64,000 nt of DNA, from the NCBI GenBank assembly GCA_027493525.1, contig JAOSKN010000003.1:620001-684000 (forward strand), written 5' to 3'. Positions 8,382 through 17,458 of this stretch are shown piece after piece; the first letter of the stretch is position 1; every line of letters starts with the position of its first letter. The notes below the pieces were generated by a model. It saw only the letters and a list, made by a program, of their open reading frames with translations. It did not search any database and was not told where the DNA came from. This DNA is from Planctomycetota bacterium (GTDB lineage: Bacteria > Planctomycetota > SZUA-567 > H5-PLA8). The position numbers and the translations under genes are program-made.

Positions 8382-11312
8382 GTGGCATTCCGGTACATGA
8401 GCCCGATGCGGAGAGTCGATCCCCTGTCGGCCGGGCGCGCGCTCCTGGCCGCGCTTGCCTTGGCGTGCTGCGCCCGGGCCGCGCGCGGCGCCGAGGAACC
8501 CAAGCCGCTCGAATTCCTCCTCGCCGCCGACGGCAGCCTTACCGCCTGGTATGTCGCGCCGCCCGCCGCCGGGGAACTCGCCCAGGCCGCCGCGGTCCCG
8601 CCGAGCCTCGACGGCGCCAACCACGCCGGCGCATTTCCCGAGACTTGGGCTCGCCACGTCTCCGCGTCGCGCTTCGTCAGCTTCCGCGACCGGCTCAACC
8701 AGGCCCGCCGCGGACTCGTCTGGGCCGCCACGCGCGTGCACAGCCCCGAAGGCGGCAAGCGCCGGCTCTTTCTCTCCACCTACTGCGGCTCGAAGGTCTT
8801 CCTCGACGGGAAGCTCCTGCTCGACAAACCCGAGCCCCGCGCGGCGCAGGCCGACGAGAAGCAGCTCGAGTTCGAACTCCCCGCCGGCGTCTCCACCTTC
8901 GCCGTCGCCACCGAGATCCGCTACGGCTATTGCGGCTTTCAGCTCGCGCTGACCAAGGGCGAATCCGACGTCCCGCACGCCCTGGATCGCGTCCTGCTCC
9001 GCGATTCCGCCGCGCCGCCCAGCCTCGCCGCGGTCCTGCCCGAGGTCTTCGTCTTCGAGCCCCAGCGCTGGCTGGTTCCCGAAGGGCGGGCCCTGGAAGT
9101 CGTCGTCGGCGTGGAGGCCGGCTGGCCGGCGGGCCTTGGCGAACTGACCCCGAAGCTCCGCGGGCCCGAGGGGTTCGAGGTCGACGACAAGCATCTCGTC
9201 CCGCGCCCCATCGACCAGTTGGCCAAAGCCCCCTGGCGCGCCGCGATCAAGCTCCCCGAGAAGCACCAGGCCGCCATCGACCTGACCCTGGAACTCAGCG
9301 ACGGCAAAACGATCCTGGCCAAGCGCACGCTGCGACTCTACGGCATCGGCGGGCTCCTCGACCGGGCCAAGGACCTGGAAACCCGCTTGGCCGCTAAACA
9401 GGCCGAAACCGGAAAGTCGTTTCCCTACGCCGAACTGGCCCTCGAAAAGGTGCAGATCTGGTTCGGGCGCTTCACCCGTGGCGAGATCCGCGACGTCAAC
9501 AGCCAGAAGGAACTCGGCGTCGAATGCTTCGGCCTCCTCGACGACGCCGAGCGCTGTCTCAAGCTCGAAGCCGAAGGCAAGGATCCCGCCGCGGGCCGGA
9601 CGGGTTATTTCGAACGCTGCTACGTGAGCAAAATCGACGAGTCGCCGCAGCCTTATTTCGCGCTCGTGCCCTCCGCCGCGAAGGACGAACTGGGCAAGCA
9701 GGAACCGCTCAAGCGCTACCCGTTGGTGCTCTTCCTGCACGGCTACGTCCCCGATTACCACAAGCACCGCTGGTGGCTGGAACTGCCCGAGTTCAACGCG
9801 ACCTTCGAGCGCAACGGCTGCTTTCTCGCCATCCCCTTTGGGCGCTCCAACGCGGACTTCGTCGGCCCCGGCGAGGTGGACGTGCTGGACGTGATGGAAG
9901 AGATGCAGCGCGCGTATCCCATCGACCCGGACCGCGTCTACCTCTATGGATATTCGATGGGCGGGATGGGCGTCTACACCCTCGGCGCGCACCACCCGGA
10001 CCTGTGGGCGGCGGGCATCGTGATCGCCGGTCGCGCCGACTCGCCGCTGCTGATGGGCACGCGCGGCATGGAGACGCTCCACGCCTTCAAGCAGTGGCTC
10101 GTCCGCGCCGACCACCCCATCGACCTGTGCGAGAATTTCGTCAACATCCCGCTCCGCATCTACCACGGCAACCAGGATCAGTTCATCCACCCCGAAGCCG
10201 CGCAGCGGATCACGAAGCGCCTGAAAGAAATCGGCTGCGACGCCGAATTGACGCTCCAGGACGGCGACCATTACTTCGGCTTCGACCTGATGTACGAGGA
10301 CGCGATGGTCAAGTGGCTGCTCGAGCATAAGCGCGAGCGTGCGCCGAAGAGAAACAGGCTCAAGAACTTCAGCCTGCGCTACGGCAATTGCAGGGGCCTT
10401 CGGATTGCCCATCTCACCGGGGACCTGGCTCCCTTCGAAGTGGAGTGGGCCACCGCGGAGCAAGCGCCGGGAGCCGAAAGGACAATGGCCTTGTCCAAGC
10501 TCGACGGCCCCATCGGCCAGATGGGCTGGGACGCGAATCGATATCTTGGCCTGGGTCATCCCAAGGAGCAGCGTGAAGGGTGGACCTATTACACGCGCAA
10601 CGTTCAAAACGAGGATGCGCTCCCCTTTGAACATGGATACTACAGGGACGGCTGGAAGGGCTTCTCGCCGGCTCAAGATTGGAACCCAGCCTGGAAGTCC
10701 CCCGTCCGCTGCGGCCCGATCAAGGAAGCCACCTACGCCCCCTTCGTCGTCGCCTTCGGCACGCTCGCGGAGGGGCCGCGCTCGGAGGAACTTCGCAAAG
10801 CCGCCGCGCAGTTCGCGCAGGAGTGGTACGCCTTCGCCAAGGGCCGCGCGATCCTCAAGCCCGACCGCGAGGTCACCGCGGACGAGAAGAAGAACAAAAA
10901 CCTGATCCTCTTTGGGCAGGAGGACGAGAATTCGATCCTCGCCGAATGCGCCGCCGTCGGGAAACTCCCCTTTACGCTGAAAGGCGGCGTGATCGTGGCC
11001 GGCGAACGGAACCTCAAGCTGGAAGGGAAGGGGCTCATGTTCATCTACCCCAACCCCTTGAAGGACGCCTCGCCCGCCAGCAGCATCGTCGTCGTCGCCG
11101 GCGAGCACTACGGCCAGTATCTCCCCGAGAATCACAAATGGGACCTGCTTCCCGACTTCCTCGTCTACACGCCCGAACGCTCCGACGACGGCACCAACGC
11201 CAACAAGCCCATTCTGGCCGGCTTCTTCGATGGGAAATGGCAGTGGAATCCGAAGACGACCTGGTGGTTCGAGGAGAACCTGGTCGCGCCGAAGAAGGAG
11301 GAGGAGAAGTAA
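8382..11312 (+). CDS. large secreted esterase/peptidase, alpha/beta-hydrolase fold
   Basis: 976 residues if the GTG at 8382 (GGAG 4 bases upstream) is used; ATGs at 8397 and 8406 are equally plausible and lead straight into the signal peptide (RALLAALALACCARAARGAEEP). The N-terminal half looks like beta-sandwich, sugar-binding-like material. Near residues 440-660 is an alpha/beta-hydrolase: LVLFLHGYVPD (oxyanion strand), GYSMGGMGVY (nucleophile elbow, Ser near residue 524), and GDHYFGFD with the catalytic His. The remaining 300 residues are of unknown fold. Domain order matches planctomycete-type extracellular esterases of the prolyl-oligopeptidase or feruloyl/polyhydroxybutyrate esterase kind. 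It lies 29 bases after the metalloprotease-like gene, possibly co-transcribed. Confidence 0.8.
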   Translation: MAFRYMSPMRRVDPLSAGRALLAALALACCARAARGAEEPKPLEFLLAADGSLTAWYVAPPAAGELAQAAAVPPSLDGANHAGAFPETWARHVSASRFVSFRDRLNQARRGLVWAATRVHSPEGGKRRLFLSTYCGSKVFLDGKLLLDKPEPRAAQADEKQLEFELPAGVSTFAVATEIRYGYCGFQLALTKGESDVPHALDRVLLRDSAAPPSLAAVLPEVFVFEPQRWLVPEGRALEVVVGVEAGWPAGLGELTPKLRGPEGFEVDDKHLVPRPIDQLAKAPWRAAIKLPEKHQAAIDLTLELSDGKTILAKRTLRLYGIGGLLDRAKDLETRLAAKQAETGKSFPYAELALEKVQIWFGRFTRGEIRDVNSQKELGVECFGLLDDAERCLKLEAEGKDPAAGRTGYFERCYVSKIDESPQPYFALVPSAAKDELGKQEPLKRYPLVLFLHGYVPDYHKHRWWLELPEFNATFERNGCFLAIPFGRSNADFVGPGEVDVLDVMEEMQRAYPIDPDRVYLYGYSMGGMGVYTLGAHHPDLWAAGIVIAGRADSPLLMGTRGMETLHAFKQWLVRADHPIDLCENFVNIPLRIYHGNQDQFIHPEAAQRITKRLKEIGCDAELTLQDGDHYFGFDLMYEDAMVKWLLEHKRERAPKRNRLKNFSLRYGNCRGLRIAHLTGDLAPFEVEWATAEQAPGAERTMALSKLDGPIGQMGWDANRYLGLGHPKEQREGWTYYTRNVQNEDALPFEHGYYRDGWKGFSPAQDWNPAWKSPVRCGPIKEATYAPFVVAFGTLAEGPRSEELRKAAAQFAQEWYAFAKGRAILKPDREVTADEKKNKNLILFGQEDENSILAECAAVGKLPFTLKGGVIVAGERNLKLEGKGLMFIYPNPLKDASPASSIVVVAGEHYGQYLPENHKWDLLPDFLVYTPERSDDGTNANKPILAGFFDGKWQWNPKTTWWFEENLVAPKKEEEK

Positions 11313-11317
11313 AACGC

Positions 11318-11412
11318 AAAACGTGAAACGTAAAACGTGAAAACTGCTCAGTAGTTGAATTCGCAAGAGCCTATGCGCCTCAAGGCCATTCACGTTTTAC
11401 GTTTCACGTTTT
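11318..11412. repeat. perfect 24-bp inverted repeat with 47-base loop
   Basis: The left arm at 11318-11341 and the right arm at 11389-11412 are exact reverse complements over 24 bases. Each arm is itself built from a repeated AACGTGAAACGT-like unit. It sits immediately after the stop of the large esterase gene. It could act as a bidirectional terminator or mRNA-end stabiliser, or be a copy of a dispersed palindromic repeat; there is no T-run directly behind either arm beyond four to five Ts. Confidence 0.85.
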
Positions 11413-11482
11413 TGAAACTGCGGCTGCCGGTTAACCGCACTCATAAGACAGGCTTTGCACGCGCCCAAGGTTAACTCGCCCC

Positions 11483-11854
11483 ATGCCTCCTCCCCGCCGC
11501 TCCACGCGCTCCGCGATGCCGCAGCCCGAGCGGCCGGCGCGCGGGCGGCGTGAGCACGACCCCAACGCCGCCTTGCCGGTGGACGACTTCCGCCGCACCG
11601 GCTCATCCGGTCTCGTGCTGATGATCCTCGCGGGCATGCTCGTCGGCGGCGGCCTGGGGCTGCTGGCGCTTCCGCAGATCCTGAAGAAGTCGAGCAAACC
11701 CGCCGCCGTCCAGGAACCCGAGCCGGAAGCGAAGAAGAACGCCGAGGATTCCAAGACCGAACCGGAAGGCCTCGACCCCGAGAAGCTTTATCCGCACGCC
11801 AATCGCCCGGCCCCGCGCCCGCAGGCGCCCAAGGACGCGCCCGTCCAGCCGTGA
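11483..11854 (+). CDS. small single-pass membrane protein, unknown function
   Basis: 123 residues. A basic, Pro/Arg-rich cytoplasmic head (about 40 residues) is followed by one clear membrane helix (GLVLMILAGMLVGGGLGLLAL, residues about 43-63) and a charged Pro/Glu/Lys-rich tail. No ribosome site is obvious before the ATG; a start at Met11 is an alternative. The codon pattern is like the neighbours. I recognise no family; membrane anchors of this kind are common beside secretion or division genes, but nothing in the sequence fixes a role. Confidence 0.55.
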   Translation: MPPPRRSTRSAMPQPERPARGRREHDPNAALPVDDFRRTGSSGLVLMILAGMLVGGGLGLLALPQILKKSSKPAAVQEPEPEAKKNAEDSKTEPEGLDPEKLYPHANRPAPRPQAPKDAPVQP

Positions 11855-11977
11855 ATGCGGCCGCCGGAGTTCACCATCACCGAGGCATTTGGCGCCTCGC
11901 CGAAGCTCTACGCGCTTGGACTATAGCCGCTCCGCGCGCGCTCGAAATCCTCCGCGCCGCGGCGTAGGCTTCCAGGC

Positions 11978-14545
11978 ATGAGCGGGTTTCGCGCCGTGCT
12001 CGGCGTCCTGCTGGGCGATCTGCGGCGGCGGCCGGGGACCGTGCTGGCCACGCTGGCCGCCATGGCCGCCGGAGTCGGCGTCTTTGTCGCGATCCAACTT
12101 GCCGGCGCGGCGGCGCGCTCGAGCTTCGTCAGCGCGGTGGAGGCCGTCGCCGGGCAGGCGACCCACGAACTCGTCCGCGAAGGCGGCGTGGCAGAGGACC
12201 GCCTCCCGCCGCTGCTCGCGCTGGGAGCCGTCGAGGCCGCGCAGCCGGTCGTCGAAGGCCGCGTGCCGGTGCTCCGCGTCCTTCGCGACGGCAAGCCCGT
12301 CCGCGAGAAGCTGCCCCCGTTGCGCCTGCTGGGCATCGATCCGCTCCTGGCCTTGCCCTTCCTGCGCGAAGGCCGCGGCGAACCGGTCGTGAAAGGCGAA
12401 GACTTCGCCGGCTTCCTGACCGTTCCCCATGCCGCGGTGCTGCCGCGCCCGTGGGCCGAGCGCGCCGGCGTGCGCCCCGGGGATGAGCTGGAGGCCGCCG
12501 CGGGCGCTCGCTCCGTTCGAGTGCCGGTCCTGGCCGTGTACGAGCTCGAGGTGCTGGGCGAAGCCGCGCGCGATACGGCGGTCGTGGACGTCGCCTCCGC
12601 GCAGGAACTCTTCGCGCGACTGGGCGTCCTGACTCGAATCGAACTGATCGTGAAGGAGGGCCGCGAAAGGGAAGTCGAGGCCGCGCTCGCGCCCGGCGAG
12701 CGCCTCCAGCGGCCCGGCGAACGGGGCGAGCGCGTCGCGAAGATGATCGACGCTTTCCGCTTGAACCTTCTCGCTCTCGGCGGGCTGGCGCTCGTGGTGG
12801 GCGCGCTGCTGGTCTTCAACGCCGCGCAGTTCAACGTGGTCCGGCGCATGGCGTTGCTGGGCCGGCTGCGCTGCCTGGGGGCGACGCGCGCGGAGTTGCT
12901 CGGCGCGGTCCTGATCGAGACCGTGCTGCTGGGCCTCGCGGGCGGCGCGGCGGGGCTGGCGCTGGGCACGCTGCTGGCACAACGCCTCGTCGGCGGCATG
13001 GGCGAGACGATCACTGAATTGTACGCCTTCGTGCAGGTGGACGTCGCGAACCTCGACGCGTCCACGGCGCTCCTGACGCTGCTCGGCGCGATGGCCGTTG
13101 CAGCCGCCGCGGGCTTCTTCCCGGCGCTGGACGCTTCGCGCGCCGAACCGCGCATGGCCGGGCTGCGCAGCCGCGAAGAACTTCGCTTTCGCGCGCAGTT
13201 GCCGCGCCTGCTCGCCCTCGTCGCGCTGGAAATCGCCGCCGGCGCGGCCGCCCTGTCCTGGCCCACCTCCGCGTGGTGGCCGGCGCTGCTGGCTTCCTTT
13301 GCCTTTGTCGGAGCCGGCGCGGCGCTGATGCCGATGCTGATGGCCGTCGGGCTCCCGCGCATGCAGGCGCTCGGCGAGCGCCTGGGCGGACTGACGCTCC
13401 CGCTGGCCTCCGGCGCGCTGCTCCGCTCGCTCACCCGCACCGGCGGCGCGGCCGGCGCGCTGGGCGTGGCGCTCTCCATGACCGTCGGCGTGATCGTGAT
13501 GGTCGGCAGCTTCGAGGGCGAGGTCAGGCGCTGGATCGGCGCGGTCCTGCTGGCCGACATCTACCTCTCCGATCCCAACGAAAAGGTCGATCCGGAGCAG
13601 GCGCGCCTGCCGGCCGAGATCGCCGAGATCGCGCGCCGCACGCCGGGCGTGCGCGCCGTCGATACGCTTCGCGCGGTGGAACTCCCGCTGGGCGCCCGGA
13701 CCTTTCTCTTCCTTGGAGGCGAACTGAGCGTTCCGGAAAGCTACGACCGCTTCGAAATCGTGGCAGGCCCGCCCCGGCAGGAGGCCGTTGCGCGCGCGCT
13801 GGCAGGGGAAATCCTCATCAGCGAGCCGTTGGCCACGCATCACGGTTTGAAGGCCGGCGACGTGCTGCGCGTGCCGGGCAGGGAGGGGGAGGCCGGCTTT
13901 ACGGTCGCGGCCGTCGTTCGGGATTACTCCTGGGACCGCGGCTTCGCCTGGACCGGCGGCGCGCGCTTCGTGGAGGTGTTTGGCGATCCGGGCCTGCGCA
14001 ACGTCGCGTTGTACATCGAGCCCGGAGCGGATCTAGAACGGACCGCGGACGCGCTGCGCGAGGCATACGCCGGGCGCTTCTTCGTCCAGGTCCGCAGCAA
14101 CGCGCAGCTTCGCGCGCGCATTCTCGACGTCTTCGAGCGGACCTTTGCCGTGACGTACCTGCTCCAGGCGATCGCGACCGTGATGGCCCTGGCGGGGATC
14201 GCCGTCACGCTCTTCGGGCTCTTCCTGGAGCGCGCCCGCGAGATCGCCACGCTTCGCGCGCTGGGCGCGCCGGTCGCCCGTATCGGGCGGCTCTTCGCCG
14301 CCGAATCCCTGTTGATGGCTTTTTTCCCGGTGCTGCTGGCCCTGCCTCTCGGCGCGCTGCTCGCCTGGATTCTGATCCATGTCGTCAACCTGCGCAGCTT
14401 CGGCTGGACCATCGGCTTCCAATGGCCCTGGGTCCCGGTGCTCCAGACCTGCGCGCTCGCCCTCGCCGCGGGACTCCTCGCCACCGCCGTGCCACTCCTC
14501 CTGGCGAAGCGGCAGTCCATCGCCGGCGCGCTGCGCGAGGAGTAG
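11978..14545 (+). CDS. ABC transporter permease, FtsX/LolC/MacB type, two FtsX domains
   Basis: 855 residues. An N-terminal membrane helix (TVLATLAAMAAGVGVFVAI) leads into a periplasmic domain, then a three-helix FtsX block (about residues 260-400), a further membrane stretch (about 405-460), a second periplasmic domain and a C-terminal FtsX block with FLERAREIATLRALGAP near residue 750, the cytoplasmic coupling helix typical of MacB/LolC/FtsX permeases. Such permeases use an ATPase to drive mechanical or lipoprotein-handling work across the envelope rather than classical transport. No ATPase partner gene is in the neighbourhood, so it must be supplied from elsewhere. Confidence 0.88.
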   Translation: MSGFRAVLGVLLGDLRRRPGTVLATLAAMAAGVGVFVAIQLAGAAARSSFVSAVEAVAGQATHELVREGGVAEDRLPPLLALGAVEAAQPVVEGRVPVLRVLRDGKPVREKLPPLRLLGIDPLLALPFLREGRGEPVVKGEDFAGFLTVPHAAVLPRPWAERAGVRPGDELEAAAGARSVRVPVLAVYELEVLGEAARDTAVVDVASAQELFARLGVLTRIELIVKEGREREVEAALAPGERLQRPGERGERVAKMIDAFRLNLLALGGLALVVGALLVFNAAQFNVVRRMALLGRLRCLGATRAELLGAVLIETVLLGLAGGAAGLALGTLLAQRLVGGMGETITELYAFVQVDVANLDASTALLTLLGAMAVAAAAGFFPALDASRAEPRMAGLRSREELRFRAQLPRLLALVALEIAAGAAALSWPTSAWWPALLASFAFVGAGAALMPMLMAVGLPRMQALGERLGGLTLPLASGALLRSLTRTGGAAGALGVALSMTVGVIVMVGSFEGEVRRWIGAVLLADIYLSDPNEKVDPEQARLPAEIAEIARRTPGVRAVDTLRAVELPLGARTFLFLGGELSVPESYDRFEIVAGPPRQEAVARALAGEILISEPLATHHGLKAGDVLRVPGREGEAGFTVAAVVRDYSWDRGFAWTGGARFVEVFGDPGLRNVALYIEPGADLERTADALREAYAGRFFVQVRSNAQLRARILDVFERTFAVTYLLQAIATVMALAGIAVTLFGLFLERAREIATLRALGAPVARIGRLFAAESLLMAFFPVLLALPLGALLAWILIHVVNLRSFGWTIGFQWPWVPVLQTCALALAAGLLATAVPLLLAKRQSIAGALREE

Positions 14546-14632
14546 CATGCCGTCCCGACTGCCTTACCAACTCCCGTGCGCTTTGTCCCATTCCGCATTC
14601 CGCATTTCGTAGCTCCCGAGTAGACTCGCCGC

Positions 14633-15727
14633 ATGCCCGAAGTCCTCGTCACCGGAGCCGGCGGCCACGTCGGCTACAACCTGGTCGCTCTGCTGCGCGA
14701 GCGCGGCTACGCCGTGCGAGCGGGGCTGCGCGATCCGGCGGCCGACCCGGTGCGCGCCGAACGGCTCCGCGCGCTGGGCGCCGAACTCGTGCCTTGCGAA
14801 TTGTTGAAGCCCGAGACGCTCCGCGCGGCCTGCGCCGGCGTCGAAGGCGTCTTCCAGGTCGCCGCCGTCTACCAGACCTACGCGAAGGATCCGGAGCGCG
14901 AGATCATCCGGCCCACCGTCGAAGGCGCCCGGAACGTCCTCGACGCCGCGCGCGAAGCCGGCGTGCGCAAGATCGTCTTTACCAGCTCCATCGCCGCGGT
15001 CGGGAGCGCTGCGCCGCCCGAGAAACCCCTCACCGAGGACGACTGGAACGACGCCGCGCCGAGCCCTTACTTCCAGGCGAAGGTGCGCAGCGAGCGCGAG
15101 GCCTGGGCGTACGCGAAGGCGCACGGGCTGAAGCTCGTCTCGATCAACCCCGGCGCGATCATCGGCCCGGGCTTCTGGCGGCACACGCCGAGCACGCTCT
15201 CGTTCGAACTCCTGATCCGCCGCAAGCTGCCCGCGATCTTTCCGACCGGCTTCACGCTCGTGGACGTTCGCGACGTCGCGATGGCTCATCTGCTCGCGTA
15301 CGAGAACGTGCGGGCCTCCGGGCGCTACCTCGCCGTGGATCGTTTCTGTACGATGCGGGAACTGCTGGAGGCCTGCAAAACCGTCTGTCCGGAGCTGCGC
15401 CCGCCCAAGCGCGTCATCCCCGCGAGCCTGCTGCCGGCCGTCGCGGCGCTGGACTGCCTCGGCCATGCGCTGGCCGGGATGCCGCGGCAGGTGACGATGG
15501 CGATGATCCGTGAACTCGGCGGCAAGTACCAGCGCGCCAGCGGCGCGCGCCTGCGCGAGGAACTCGGTTGGAGCCCGATGCCGTTCGAGACCAGCCTGCG
15601 CGATACCTTGGACTGGATCAAAAAAAGAGTTCGTGGAACGTTGAAACGCAATGCGGCTTTTGCGGTTACCAGCCAAGGCAGTTCTCCGTGTCTCCGTGCC
15701 TCCGTGGTTGGGAAAGGAAATGGATGA
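14633..15727 (+). CDS. NAD(P)-dependent epimerase/dehydratase (extended SDR)
   Basis: 364 residues. The Rossmann nucleotide motif is VTGAGGHVGYN at the N-terminus, and the active-site pair is YFQAK (Tyr-x-x-x-Lys) after a Ser in VFTSSIAAVG, as in dihydroflavonol-reductase-like SDRs acting on small carbonyl or sugar-nucleotide substrates. The substrate is not deducible. The last 20 residues or so are encoded by a degenerate intergenic repeat (15684-15707) that has run into the reading frame, so the natural C-terminus was probably shorter. It overlaps the next gene by four bases (ATGA). Confidence 0.85.
   Translation: MPEVLVTGAGGHVGYNLVALLRERGYAVRAGLRDPAADPVRAERLRALGAELVPCELLKPETLRAACAGVEGVFQVAAVYQTYAKDPEREIIRPTVEGARNVLDAAREAGVRKIVFTSSIAAVGSAAPPEKPLTEDDWNDAAPSPYFQAKVRSEREAWAYAKAHGLKLVSINPGAIIGPGFWRHTPSTLSFELLIRRKLPAIFPTGFTLVDVRDVAMAHLLAYENVRASGRYLAVDRFCTMRELLEACKTVCPELRPPKRVIPASLLPAVAALDCLGHALAGMPRQVTMAMIRELGGKYQRASGARLREELGWSPMPFETSLRDTLDWIKKRVRGTLKRNAAFAVTSQGSSPCLRASVVGKGNG
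15684..15707. repeat. CTCCGTG-type degenerate tandem repeat
   Basis: Three near-copies of CTCCGTG(T/C) in tandem, inside the 3' end of the SDR gene. The reverse complement recurs with one extra base at 61546-61570, sharing 16 identical bases at its 5' end. This is a dispersed intergenic word family, not a gene feature. Confidence 0.8.
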
Positions 15728-16383
15728 CCCTCCCCACGCGCATCCTCTTCATCGGCAACAGCTACACCTTCCAGAACGACCTGCCGCGCGCGCTGGAGCG
15801 CCTCGTTGCCTCCGACGGGAAATCGCCCAGTCTTGAAACCAAGTTCGTCGGCGCCGGCGGCTGGACCTTCGAACGGCACTGGGAAGAGGCCCTCGACCGG
15901 CGTGCCGCTGTCGCCGCGGGTGGCTGGGACTACGTCGTCCTCCAGGAGCAGACGCGCCGGCCCTACGAGGACACGCCGAAGTTCAAGGCCTACGCGAGCC
16001 GCTTCGACGCGCTGGCGAAGGATCACGGCGCGAAGACCGTCCTCTACCTCACCTGGGCGCCGGGCTTCGAACTCGACAAGCAGGGCGCGCTGAATTCGGC
16101 TTATGGCTCGCTCGGCAGGGAACTCAACGTGCCGGTCGTCCCTGCCGGGCCGGCCTTCGACCGGGTCAACGCCTCCGAGCGCAAGGTCCGGCTTTACGGC
16201 GGCGACGGCCGGCATCCGTCGCCCGTCGGGACCTACCTCGCCGCGTGCTGCTTCTACGCCTGGCTGCGCGAAGCCAGCCCCGCCGGCCGCCCGCACGAGG
16301 TCTTCGACGGCGCCGAGCGCGAATGGGATCTCGACGCGAAGCTCGCCGCCTTCCTTCAAGAGACCGCCTGGGTCACTTGCTAG
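15724..16383 (+). CDS. SGNH/GDSL hydrolase family protein
   Basis: 219 residues, starting in an ATGA overlap with the SDR gene, so translation is probably coupled. Block I is ILFIGNSYTFQND, with the catalytic Ser in GNSYT in place of the more usual GDS. A Gly in VGAGGWTF serves as block II, and the C-terminal block GGDGRHPSPVGTYLAA holds the Asp-x-x-His pair. No signal peptide, so a cytoplasmic or intracellular esterase/deacetylase is likely. The SDR neighbour suggests the two enzymes could act on one small molecule, but that is inference. Confidence 0.85.
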   Translation: MTLPTRILFIGNSYTFQNDLPRALERLVASDGKSPSLETKFVGAGGWTFERHWEEALDRRAAVAAGGWDYVVLQEQTRRPYEDTPKFKAYASRFDALAKDHGAKTVLYLTWAPGFELDKQGALNSAYGSLGRELNVPVVPAGPAFDRVNASERKVRLYGGDGRHPSPVGTYLAACCFYAWLREASPAGRPHEVFDGAEREWDLDAKLAAFLQETAWVTC

Positions 16384-16542
16384 GATTGGAACGCCGGGCG
16401 CTTTGCCTTCTGAGGCTCGTTGCACCGTGGGGACGCGGAGTCTGCGGGATATAGGTTGGGTGGCGGGCCTTGGGCCGCAGCGCGGGCGACTCGCCCGCAA
16501 ACTTAAGTCGGAGCGCCTGCATCCTGCCCGCCCAGATTCCGC

Positions 16543-17229
16543 TCAACGCTGCGACGACAACGCCGGCGAAGCCATGATCACGCCGTTCGAACCGGCGGCG
16601 CGCGTCTCGCCGGGTCGCTCTTCATCGGCCACCGCCGTGGGCGCCGATTCGCCAGGTTCGGCGGGCGGCGGCGAAGGTTCGGACTTGGGCGCGTCAGTCG
16701 TCAGGGCTTCCCGCGCGGCGATTGCCGCCGCCACGGGCGCGGCAACCGGATTGACGGCGGCCGCTCTACCCGCGGCGGCCAACTTGGCCTCGGCCTCTTG
16801 CCGCTTCAGGTCCTCGTGCTTTCCATGGATCTGCGCCGAGAACTTCTCCCAACTGAAGTCCGCAAGCAGGTTCTCGAATTCCCGGCCGTGCTTGCGCGCC
16901 ATCATGCGGATATACCACGGCGGCGGCTCGCGGTATTCCGCGTACAGCGCGAGCCAGTAAATGAAGCTTTGCAGGTTCTCGATCTTTCCCGAAAGCACGC
17001 CCGGCGCGCGCTCCAGCAGCTTGTCGTCCAGGTAGCGCTTGAAGTTGCCCGTGGGGTTGTCGCGCGACCAGGTCTCGAAGTGGTCCAGCGCCTTGGCCAC
17101 GTACGCGCGCCATGCGCGCTCGTCGAGATCCGTGCGCATCATGTTCCAGGCCGTGCCGGGCACGTCGTATTCGCCCGCCGCGAGAGCGCCGCTCAGGACA
17201 AGACAACAGACCGCGATGCGAAGCCGCAT
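16543..17229 (-). CDS. secreted protein of unknown function with Ala/Pro-rich tail
   Basis: 228 residues from the ATG at 17229, which begins a signal peptide (MRLRIAVCCLVLSGALAAG). The body (about residues 20-130) is helical and rich in aromatic residues (YIRMMARKHGREFENLLADFSWEKF); the last 80 residues are low-complexity Ala/Pro/Glu. Upstream in-frame starts would put long unrelated sequence before the signal. I recognise no family. It is divergent from the following plus-strand gene, with 229 bases between them. Confidence 0.65.
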   Translation of the reverse strand: MRLRIAVCCLVLSGALAAGEYDVPGTAWNMMRTDLDERAWRAYVAKALDHFETWSRDNPTGNFKRYLDDKLLERAPGVLSGKIENLQSFIYWLALYAEYREPPPWYIRMMARKHGREFENLLADFSWEKFSAQIHGKHEDLKRQEAEAKLAAAGRAAAVNPVAAPVAAAIAAREALTTDAPKSEPSPPPAEPGESAPTAVADEERPGETRAAGSNGVIMASPALSSQR

Positions 17230-17458
17230 GGCGCCACCCGCTTCTCGTGATGAGGAGAAGTTCCCAGCGTGCAATACCTGATTACAGTTAAGCACATAAT
17301 TCGTTGAATGCGCAAGGGCTTGCCCTTCTTTTCCCGGCAGGAAATACGCATTAATTCCGGCAAACGCAAGCCGCGGGCTCGCGCCCATGCGGATCGATCC
17401 TTGATGCCGCGACGCGCCGGAGTAGGGTGGCGGATAACCTCTCAGGAGCCGCGACCCC

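Noticed and set aside
8238..11393. A 1051-residue open frame on the minus strand
   Set aside because: It is the antisense of the esterase gene; GC-rich codon bias keeps the opposite strand open. The translation has no family motifs and repeats Val/Gly/Leu/Glu in the pattern of a shadow frame.
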